From Hydrogenophaga sp. (GTDB taxonomy: Bacteria > Pseudomonadota > Gammaproteobacteria > Burkholderiales > Burkholderiaceae_C), in contig JAJNQE010000103.1 of the NCBI GenBank assembly GCA_021154985.1, forward strand, positions 1 through 5,890: a stretch of DNA of 5,890 nucleotides. Reading direction: 5' to 3'. Every line of letters begins with the position of its first letter. The stretch's first letter is position 1. The translations under genes and the position numbers were made by a program. Below, one piece after another: positions 1 to 5,129 of this stretch. Below the pieces are notes generated by a model that was not told where the DNA came from, did not search any database, and saw only the letters and a program-made list of their open reading frames with translations.

Positions 1-916
1 CGAGGGCGGGCGGGACCTCGGCGCCGCGCTGCAGCGCGACGGTGGCGCCACGCTGCACGAACACCGGCGCGCACGACGTGTTGAACTCGATCAGCTTGCC
101 CATGGCCGTGATGAGCGCAGCGGGCAACACTAGCCACCCCAGGCGCCAGCCGGTCATGAGGAAACTCTTGGAGAAGCTGTGGGCCACGATGACGCGGTCG
201 TCCGGCTCGGCCACGTCGAGGAAACTGCTGGCCGCGCCGTTGGGCGTGTCGCCCGCGTAGTACAGCCGCTCGTACACCTCGTCGGCGAGGATCCAGGTAC
301 CGGTGCGCCGGCAGTGCGCCAGGATGGTGGCCTGCTCGTCGCGCGTCAGGGTCCAGCCGGTGGGGTTGTTGGGCGCATTGACGATGAGCAATCGCGTGGC
401 CGGCTTGATGGCAGCCAGCAAGGCGTCCATGTCCAGCGCCCAGGCACCGGCGCGCGGTCCTTCAGTGAGCACGTGCAGCGGCACGCCTTTGACATGGGCG
501 CCCATGATCTGCGGTTGCGCCACGAGGTTGGGCCATGCCGGGGTGACCACCACCACCTCGTCGCCCGCCTCCACCAGCGCCTGAGAGGCCAGCATCAAGC
601 CGTTCACACCGCCCGAGGTGACCGCCAGACGGTCCATCCAGTGGGCCGGGCCGCGCCCCGGGTGCAGGCCATCGGTGTAGACCGCGAGCGCCTCCCGCAG
701 CTCGGGCAGGCCGAGGTTGTGCGCGTAGAAGGTCTCACCCGATTGCAGCGAGGCCATGGCGGCTTCGCGGATGAAGTCGGGCGTGACTTCGTCGCTCTCG
801 CCAAACCAGAACTTGAGCACGTTGTCGCGACCCAGGCCTTCGTTGGCCACCTCGCGGATGCGGGACGCTTCGAGGTTTTCAACAACGGGACGCATGAGGG
901 GAGCGTTTTGAGACAT
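1..916 (-). CDS. PLP-dependent class I/II aminotransferase, C-terminus cut by window edge
   Basis: This is a fold-type I pyridoxal-phosphate aminotransferase, a cytosolic enzyme that moves an amino group between an amino acid and a 2-oxo acid. The open frame runs 305 codons from the ATG at 916-914 to the left edge with no stop. Visible family motifs are YAHNLGLPELREAL near residues 64-77 (substrate/N-terminal region), NAPNNPTGW at 180-188, DEVYERL at 212-218 with Asp212 and Tyr215 expected to contact the cofactor, and SFSKSFLMTGWRLGW at 247-261. Lys250 is the expected Schiff-base lysine and Arg258 the expected phosphate-binding arginine. Family members are near 390 residues, so roughly the last 80-90 are missing. 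The start codon overlaps the stop of the upstream binding-protein gene by one base (TGATG), and no Shine-Dalgarno sequence precedes it, so translation probably depends on coupling. The substrate cannot be told from sequence; an aspartate- or aromatic-type specificity is possible. Confidence 0.9.
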   Translation of the reverse strand, partial: MSQNAPLMRPVVENLEASRIREVANEGLGRDNVLKFWFGESDEVTPDFIREAAMASLQSGETFYAHNLGLPELREALAVYTDGLHPGRGPAHWMDRLAVTSGGVNGLMLASQALVEAGDEVVVVTPAWPNLVAQPQIMGAHVKGVPLHVLTEGPRAGAWALDMDALLAAIKPATRLLIVNAPNNPTGWTLTRDEQATILAHCRRTGTWILADEVYERLYYAGDTPNGAASSFLDVAEPDDRVIVAHSFSKSFLMTGWRLGWLVLPAALITAMGKLIEFNTSCAPVFVQRGATVALQRGAEVPPAL

Positions 917-2208
917 CAGGGTCGGACCATGTTGCAGCGGTGAGGCTGTTCGGCTTGTTGGGGTGCGAGATTGCGGATGACACGAAAGCCGTAGCCAGAG
1001 CCTTCCACATCGAATTTCACGCCGGGTGCGCCCTGGCGGTCCATCACGGCCACGGCCAGCGGCTGCTGGAACTGGTGGTCGGCGGCTCGCATGCGGGCGG
1101 TCTGGCCAGCCAGTGTGACTTCGGCTTTTTCCAGCTGCGCTGCGATCGTGGCCGCGTTAACCGGACCCACCGCACCAGCGCGCTCGATGGCCTGCGCGAG
1201 CGACTCGATCATGAGTTGCATGCGCATGTGCACGTAATCGTCGACCGGGTTGGGGAAACGCTGGCGGAACGATTGGTAGAAGGCTTCGGACTCGCGCGTG
1301 GGCACGTTGGGGAACCAGTCGGCCACCGCAACCACCTTGCCGATACCGGCTTCGCCCATGGCCGCCGGCGCGCCCAGCGCATTGCCGTAGAACGTGTAGA
1401 ACGTGCCTTCAAACCCCACCTCGCGCGCGGCCTTCACCAGCAGCGTGAGGTCGTTGCCCCAGTTGCCGGTGAGCACGGCCTGGGCGCCACTGGCCTTGAT
1501 CTTGGTGGCGTAGGGCAGAAAATCTTTCACCCGCGCCATGGGGTGCAGCTCTTCACCGACGATCTTCACATCGGGCCGCTGCGAGGCCAACTGGCTGCGA
1601 CCTTCGCGCAGCACGGCCTGGCCAAAGCTGTAGTCCTGACCGATCAGGTAGATGTTTTTCAGCTGCTTGTCTTCGCGCAACACGCTCATGAGCGCGGTCA
1701 TGCGCATGTCGGCGTGGGCATCGAAACGGAAGTGCCAGTAGCTGCATTTCTCGTTGGTCAGCACCGGGTCCACCGCCGAGTAGTTCAAGAACAGCATCTG
1801 GCGCGAGGGCTCGCGCTCGTTGTGCTTGTTGATCGCATCGATCAGTGCGCTGGCCGCGGCCGACGAATTGCCCTGCGCCACGAGGGTGATGTCTCGGTCC
1901 ACCGCCAGGCGCAGGGACGACAAAGCCTCTTCTGTCTGGCCCTTGCTGTCGAAACGCTCGACCAGCAAAGGACGGTTGCCACCGGGCAGCTTCACACCGC
2001 CCCGGGCGTTCACCCGCTCCGTGGCCCAGACCAGGTTGCGGTACACGGCCTCGCCGGTGTTGGCAATCGGACCCGACAGGCCTTCGATCATGGCGATGCG
2101 GATGGGAGCCGCCCCTTGGGCCAGCACCATGGGTGTGGCGCAGGCAACGAACGCGGCGACAAGCGCGCGTCGGCGAAGGGAGAACATCAAATCAAGTGTG
2201 CGTTTCAT
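916..2208 (-). CDS. ABC transporter substrate-binding protein, branched-chain amino acid/amide type (Peripla_BP_6-like)
   Basis: This 430-residue protein looks like a type I periplasmic binding protein of the LivK/amide family, which captures a small ligand in the periplasm and delivers it to an ABC permease. A signal peptide is visible: basic residues up to Arg14, a hydrophobic stretch from about 15 to 28, and a likely signal-peptidase I site after Ala30 (VLA before QGAAP). The mature part starts with IRIAMIEGLSGPIANTG (36-52), typical of the first strand and ligand loop. It also has GNSSAAASALIDA (113-125), NYSAVDPV (142-149) and DHQFQQPL in the C-terminal part. FVAC at 20-23 is a poor lipobox, so a lipoprotein is less likely. 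Neither Met1 nor Met8 has a clear Shine-Dalgarno sequence; Met1 is kept because it supplies a fuller basic N-region. No permease or ATPase gene is visible beside it. It is followed with a one-base overlap by an aminotransferase, which hints at an amino-acid or amine ligand; the ligand is unknown. Confidence 0.9.
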   Translation of the reverse strand: MKRTLDLMFSLRRRALVAAFVACATPMVLAQGAAPIRIAMIEGLSGPIANTGEAVYRNLVWATERVNARGGVKLPGGNRPLLVERFDSKGQTEEALSSLRLAVDRDITLVAQGNSSAAASALIDAINKHNEREPSRQMLFLNYSAVDPVLTNEKCSYWHFRFDAHADMRMTALMSVLREDKQLKNIYLIGQDYSFGQAVLREGRSQLASQRPDVKIVGEELHPMARVKDFLPYATKIKASGAQAVLTGNWGNDLTLLVKAAREVGFEGTFYTFYGNALGAPAAMGEAGIGKVVAVADWFPNVPTRESEAFYQSFRQRFPNPVDDYVHMRMQLMIESLAQAIERAGAVGPVNAATIAAQLEKAEVTLAGQTARMRAADHQFQQPLAVAVMDRQGAPGVKFDVEGSGYGFRVIRNLAPQQAEQPHRCNMVRP

Positions 2209-2328
2209 GTGAGGTGTTTGTGTCAGGGGGCGCTGTCAAGGGCGTGGCACCCCGCGGATCGGAGTCGCCTGAGCGACAGCGGTCGCGGAGTCTAGTTCGA
2301 AATGAACATGCCCTACCCGCCCGGGTTC
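2209..2328 (-). other. Gap between tsaD and the binding-protein gene, no convincing control element
   Basis: This 120-base spacer separates tsaD from the downstream substrate-binding protein gene on the same strand. It contains a 7-bp inverted repeat (CGCTGTC at 2231-2237 and GACAGCG at 2275-2281), a nested 5-bp hairpin (GTCGC-CTGA-GCGAC, 2264-2277) and two copies of CGGAGTC (2260-2266, 2286-2292). None is followed by a T-run in the minus direction, so no intrinsic terminator is called. A minus-strand TTGACA lies at 2239-2234, but no matching -10 box follows at a normal distance. The gap length suggests the binding-protein gene may have its own promoter, which I cannot locate. Confidence 0.3.
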
Positions 2329-3423
2329 TCAAGCCGCCACAGACGACCCAACGTCGGCCAGCGGCCAGCGCGGCTTCACGTCGAAGCTGTAGCCATCGGC
2401 CACGCCCAGTGAAGCCAGGCCGGCCTGCACCCGCATGCCGCCGGCCAGCGCGATCATGGCGCCGTTGTCGGTGCACAGGTGCAGCTCGGGGTAGTGCACG
2501 CGCACACCGGCCTTGGCGCAGGCGGCGCCCAATTGCTCGCGAAGCAATGTGTTGGCTCCCACGCCACCGGCCACCACCAGGCGGCGCAGGCCACTCTGGC
2601 GCACCGCCGCCATGGACTTTTTCACCAGCACCTCGACGATCGCGGCCTGAACGCTGGCGGCCACATCGGCCTTCTGCTGCGGCGTGAGCGGGTCGGCCAG
2701 GTGCAGCGTAGCCGGGCCATCCAGGCTCGCATGGGCCAGCCGTTTCACCTGGGTCAGCACCGCCGTCTTGAGGCCGGCAAAGGAGAAGTCGAGATCGCCG
2801 CTGTGCAGCAGCGGGCGCGGAAATTTGTAGGCCTGGGGGTCGCCCTGCAAGGCCAGGCGGGCCAGCGCCGGGCCGCCGGGGTAACCCAGGCCGAGCAGCT
2901 TGGCCGATTTGTCAAAAGCCTCGCCCGCCGCGTCGTCGATGGTCTCACCGAGCAGGGTGTAGCGCCCCACCCCGTCCACCCGCATCAACTGGCTGTGGCC
3001 GCCCGAGACGAGCAAGGCCACAAAAGGGAACTCGGGCGGATCGGCACTCAAAAAGGGCGACAGCAGGTGGCCTTCGAGGTGGTGCACCCCGATCACCGGT
3101 TTGCCCAGCGCAAAGCCCAGCGCACAGGCCACGCCCGAGCCGACCAGCAGCGCGCCGGCCAGGCCCGGGCCTCGGGTGTAGGCCACCGCGTCCACGGCCG
3201 ACAGCGGCAGGCCGGCCTGGGCCATCACCGCGTCGGTGAGCGGTAGCACGCGGCGGATGTGGTCGCGGCTGGCGAGCTCGGGCACCACACCCCCAAAGGC
3301 GCGGTGCATCTCGATCTGGCTGTGCAGCGCGTCGCCCAGCAGCCTCGGCGTGTGGCCGCCGCTGGCGTCCACCAGGGCGACGCCGGTTTCGTCGCAAGAC
3401 GACTCGATTCCCAAAATCAGCAT
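2329..3423 (-). CDS. tsaD: tRNA N6-adenosine threonylcarbamoyltransferase TsaD
   Basis: TsaD (also Gcp/YgjD, Kae1 family) transfers the threonylcarbamoyl group from threonylcarbamoyl-AMP to A37 of tRNAs that read ANN codons, working in the cytosol with TsaB and TsaE. The 364-residue product has the usual bacterial length and is complete. Family motifs appear in order: IESSCDETGVAL (6-17) for nucleotide binding, HHLEGH (114-119) containing the HxxxH metal ligands (His115 and His119), VSGGHSQL (139-146), GEAFDKSAKLLGLGYPGGP (167-185), FSFAGLKTAV (213-222), VAGGVGANTLLR (284-295) and CTDNGAMIA (317-325), with Asp319 as the expected third metal ligand. The start at 3423 places the IESSCDET motif at the position normal for the family. 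It is divergent from the nitrate regulator gene, and nothing suggests a functional link between them. It is a housekeeping gene and a good marker of chromosomal location. Confidence 0.98.
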   Translation of the reverse strand: MLILGIESSCDETGVALVDASGGHTPRLLGDALHSQIEMHRAFGGVVPELASRDHIRRVLPLTDAVMAQAGLPLSAVDAVAYTRGPGLAGALLVGSGVACALGFALGKPVIGVHHLEGHLLSPFLSADPPEFPFVALLVSGGHSQLMRVDGVGRYTLLGETIDDAAGEAFDKSAKLLGLGYPGGPALARLALQGDPQAYKFPRPLLHSGDLDFSFAGLKTAVLTQVKRLAHASLDGPATLHLADPLTPQQKADVAASVQAAIVEVLVKKSMAAVRQSGLRRLVVAGGVGANTLLREQLGAACAKAGVRVHYPELHLCTDNGAMIALAGGMRVQAGLASLGVADGYSFDVKPRWPLADVGSSVAA

Positions 3424-3488
3424 GGTGCGAGTTTACGGGCGGCATGTTTGTTGCTCAGGGAGGGGATGCTGCCAACCACCACTTGCTC
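3424..3488. other. Divergent intergenic region between tsaD and nasR-type gene
   Basis: These 65 bases separate the divergent starts of tsaD and the nitrate regulator, so promoters for one or both genes are expected here or slightly inside the coding ends. I see no convincing -35/-10 pair. A purine run AGGGAGGGG (3457-3465) looks like a ribosome binding site on the plus strand, but it is 23 bases from the chosen start at 3489 and so does not fit it. Directly after the run is an ATG (3466) that opens an 8-codon frame whose TGA overlaps the 3489 ATG as ATGA. Confidence 0.35.
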
Positions 3489-4757
3489 ATGACTTCAGGA
3501 CTCAACTTTCTGGTGGCGGCCAAACGCTGCGAGATCGCCGAACTACAGCAGCTCGCACTCACCAGCGCACTGGTCAACGTGACCGGGCGCTTGGTGCACG
3601 GCCTGCAGCGCGAGCGCGGTCTCTCCAACCTCTTCCTCGGCTCACAGGGCTTGCAGTTCGGCGACATGCGGACGGGCCAGATCGCCATCTGCCGCCAGAT
3701 CGAGGCCGAACTGCGCGCCTGCTTTGACGAACTGGACACCGAGTCGGCCCGGCTGGGCAACGGTGCACGCCTCTTCAGCCGCATCGCTTACGTGTTGCAA
3801 GGGCTGGACGCGCTGGACGGGCTGCGCGCGCAGGTGCAGGCGCTGGCATGGACACCCCAGCAGGTCACCGAGGCCTATGTGCGGCTGATCGCGGGATTGC
3901 TGGCGGTGGTGTTCGAGGCCGCCGACAGCGCCAGCGACCCCGAAATCTCGCGCCTGCTGGTCGCCTTGTTCAATTTCATGCAGGGCAAGGAATTCGCCGG
4001 CCAGGAGCGCGCAGCCGGCTCGGCCCTGTTTGCCGGCGGCCGCGCCGTGGCCGAAGAACAGCAGCGCCTGCTGCACCTCATCGAGTCGCAGGAACGCTGC
4101 CTGGAGGTGTTTGCCGAGTTCTCGAACCCCCATGTGGTGGAGTTGTGGAACACCACCCAGCCCGGCGCCATGCTGGCCGAGCTGGAGCGGCTGCGCCGTG
4201 TGCTGTGCACCGCACCGAGCGGCTCCCCTCTCAACGCCCAGGTGAGCCAGGCCTGGTTTGACTGCTGCAGCCGGCGCATCGACCGCATGAAAGCCGTGGA
4301 AGACCGCCTTGCGCTCGACCTGCTGCAGGCCTGCGAACACAAGATCACCGCCGCCAAATCCGAACTGGAGAGCTTTCACGCGCTGCACACAGCCCCGGCC
4401 ACCGACACCGACGTGCTGTCGTTTTTCCGGGCAGCCGACGCACACGGCACTGCGGCGTTCGGTGCAGGCGCCCAGGGCTATGGGCTGCACCTGGAGCGCT
4501 CCATCCTGGAGCTGGTGCAGGAACAGGCGCGGCGCCTGCAGACCATGAGCGAAGAGCTCGACACCGTGCGCGCCAGCCTCAACGAGCGCAAGCTGATCGA
4601 GCGCGCCAAGGGCCTGCTGATGGCGCACCGCCACCTGAGCGAGGAAGAAGCCCACAAAACCATGCGCCAGATGGCCATGAACCAGAACCGCCGGCTGATC
4701 GAAGTGGCCGAGGCGGTGCTGGCGATGGCCGAGGTGTTGCCGGATCGGCCGCGCTGA
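3489..4757 (+). CDS. nasR: NasR-type nitrate-sensing transcription antiterminator (NIT + ANTAR domains)
   Basis: This 422-residue cytosolic regulator matches the NasR family, in which an N-terminal NIT domain binds nitrate or nitrite and a C-terminal ANTAR domain then binds leader RNA to block termination. The NIT-like helical region spans roughly residues 25-290. It contains LVHGLQRERGLSNLFL (35-50) and FMQGKEFAGQERAAGSALFA (163-182), arginine-bearing segments typical of NIT sensors. The ANTAR region covers about 345-412, with LNERKLIERAKGLLM (364-378), LSEEEAHKTMRQMA (383-396) and NRRLIEVAEAVL (400-411), close to the family consensus. An in-frame ATG at 3444 would add 15 residues (MFVAQGGDAANHHLL); 3489 is preferred because the family usually begins just before the FLVAAKRCEI segment and because 3444 leaves only 20 bases to divergent tsaD. 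Neither start has a good Shine-Dalgarno sequence. The gene lies directly upstream of a nitrate transporter gene whose leader carries the expected ANTAR RNA target. The symbol is by family resemblance. Confidence 0.93.
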   Translation: MTSGLNFLVAAKRCEIAELQQLALTSALVNVTGRLVHGLQRERGLSNLFLGSQGLQFGDMRTGQIAICRQIEAELRACFDELDTESARLGNGARLFSRIAYVLQGLDALDGLRAQVQALAWTPQQVTEAYVRLIAGLLAVVFEAADSASDPEISRLLVALFNFMQGKEFAGQERAAGSALFAGGRAVAEEQQRLLHLIESQERCLEVFAEFSNPHVVELWNTTQPGAMLAELERLRRVLCTAPSGSPLNAQVSQAWFDCCSRRIDRMKAVEDRLALDLLQACEHKITAAKSELESFHALHTAPATDTDVLSFFRAADAHGTAAFGAGAQGYGLHLERSILELVQEQARRLQTMSEELDTVRASLNERKLIERAKGLLMAHRHLSEEEAHKTMRQMAMNQNRRLIEVAEAVLAMAEVLPDRPR

Positions 4758-4856
4758 CACCACGCGCCCGCTGCGCTCTGCTGCGGCGCACCAAAACCGC
4801 CTTTACCCCTCGCCGTGCACCAGTTTGAAGCCCTGGAAACGTACAGGGCGACAAGA

Positions 4857-4878
4857 TGACTTGGAAGTTCACAAGTCA
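4857..4878. repeat. 7-bp perfect inverted repeat, candidate activator site
   Basis: TGACTTG (4857-4863) and CAAGTCA (4872-4878) are perfect inverted copies separated by 8 bases, with a further GAAgTTC symmetry in the spacer. The centre is about 110 bp upstream of the predicted sigma-54 start, a normal distance for an enhancer-binding protein. The sequence does not match the NtrC consensus, so if it is an operator the protein is unknown. No T-run follows, so it is a poor terminator for the upstream gene. Confidence 0.4.
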
Positions 4879-4951
4879 ACACCGCAGGAACTCCTTTAAG
4901 AATCAAGGGCTTGTGTGGAAGCGGCCCCGGACCCCCCGCAAACTTTGACGC

Positions 4952-4967
4952 TGGCACACAAACTGCT
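4952..4967 (+). promoter_or_regulatory. Sigma-54 (RpoN) -24/-12 promoter
   Basis: The sequence TGGCACACAAACTGCT matches the RpoN consensus TGGCAC-N5-TTGCW at all fixed positions but one (C in place of the first T). GG at 4953-4954 and GC at 4965-4966 are separated by exactly 10 bases, the invariant spacing. Taking C4966 as -12 predicts a start at about 4977-4979, only 8 to 10 bases before the first leader hairpin. Sigma-54 promoters need an ATP-driven activator, so nitrogen-limitation control through NtrC is the natural expectation, though no full NtrC site is seen. Confidence 0.75.
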
Positions 4968-4986
4968 TTGAACAGGACAGAGGAAT

Positions 4987-5045
4987 CCGGGCCAATGGCG
5001 GTCCGGCAACCAACAGTCACCCCCGACACTGGACAACGGCGTCCA
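4987..5045 (+). promoter_or_regulatory. Two-hairpin ANTAR-binding RNA element (P1 and P2)
   Basis: P1 is a 7-pair stem, CCGGGCC (4987-4993) with GGTCCGG (5000-5006), including one G-U pair, closed by the hexaloop AATGGC (4994-4999). P2 is a 5-pair stem, TGGAC (5030-5034) with GTCCA (5041-5045), closed by the hexaloop AACGGC (5035-5040). The spacer is 23 bases. Known ANTAR targets are tandem hairpins with six-base loops carrying A at position 1 and G at position 4; both loops here satisfy this. P2 lies on the 5' arm of the following terminator, so a protein that stabilises P2 would block terminator formation. The expected binder is the NIT-ANTAR protein encoded just upstream. The pairing was read by eye; no folding energy was calculated. 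Confidence 0.82.
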
Positions 5046-5094
5046 TTTCCGGTTTGCGTTTTGCAGGCTTGGAAATGGGCGCCGTTGTGCTTTT
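5033..5094 (+). terminator. Leader intrinsic terminator, alternative to P2
   Basis: The arms 5033-5050 and 5071-5088 pair over 18 consecutive positions, with one U-G wobble (5042 with 5079) and a 20-base loop. A run of four T follows at 5091-5094, two bases after the stem. This is a long, strong hairpin with a rather short U-tract. It ends 35 bases before the start codon of the nitrate-binding protein gene and after the predicted promoter, so it is a leader attenuator and not the end of the upstream gene. Bases 5033-5045 are shared with P2, so the two structures exclude each other. Confidence 0.85.
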
Positions 5095-5116
5095 GGGGAC
5101 CGGTTTTTCAATCAGC

Positions 5117-5122
5117 AAGGAG
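5117..5122 (+). promoter_or_regulatory. Ribosome binding site of the nitrate-binding protein gene
   Basis: AAGGAG lies seven bases before the ATG at 5130. It is the clearest Shine-Dalgarno sequence in the window and fixes the start of the downstream gene. It sits outside the terminator hairpin, so regulation is expected at transcription elongation and not by masking of this site. Confidence 0.85.
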
Positions 5123-5129
5123 TTTGGAC

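Larger units (their letters stand above)
4758..5129 (+). other. 372-base control region upstream of the nitrate transporter gene
   Basis: No gene is supported in this stretch. It holds, in order: GCACCA (4788-4793) and TGCACCA (4816-4822), which resemble NtrC half-sites; a 7-bp inverted repeat (4857-4878); a sigma-54 type promoter (4952-4967); two hexaloop hairpins (4987-5006 and 5030-5045); an overlapping terminator hairpin (5033-5088) with a short T-run; and a ribosome binding site (5117-5122). If transcription starts near 4978, the untranslated leader is about 150 nucleotides. The arrangement matches what is known for nas leaders controlled by NasR. No separate terminator for the upstream regulator gene is evident, so read-through from it into the leader is possible and would also be subject to the leader switch. 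Confidence 0.8.

Noticed and set aside
2211..2239. Minus-strand TTGACA as promoter of the binding-protein gene
   Set aside because: No acceptable -10 hexamer lies 16-18 bases downstream, and the start would be almost at the initiation codon.
2231..2281. CGCTGTC/GACAGCG inverted repeat as a terminator for tsaD
   Set aside because: The loop is 37 bases, it competes with a nested 5-bp hairpin, and no T-run follows on the minus strand.
940..2295. Long plus-strand open frame (451 codons) opposite the binding-protein gene
   Set aside because: It is antisense to a clear secreted binding protein, its product is a His/Gly/Arg-rich low-information sequence with no recognisable domain, and GC-rich DNA commonly leaves the opposite strand open.
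2479..3246. Plus-strand open frame (255 codons) opposite tsaD
   Set aside because: It is a shadow of the complete and well-conserved tsaD, and its product has no family features.
3642..4763. Long minus-strand open frame (373 codons) opposite the nitrate regulator
   Set aside because: It is antisense to a clear NIT-ANTAR gene, its product is rich in His, Gln and Gly without motifs, and it looks like a codon-bias shadow.
4771..4790. GC-rich short symmetry just after the regulator stop as a terminator
   Set aside because: Only about five base pairs can form (GCGCC with GGCGC) and no T-run follows.
4945..4973. Sigma-70 style promoter, TTGACG with TTGAAC 17 bases on
   Set aside because: The -10 hexamer matches only three of six positions; the overlapping sigma-54 element is a much better match and fits the leader geometry.
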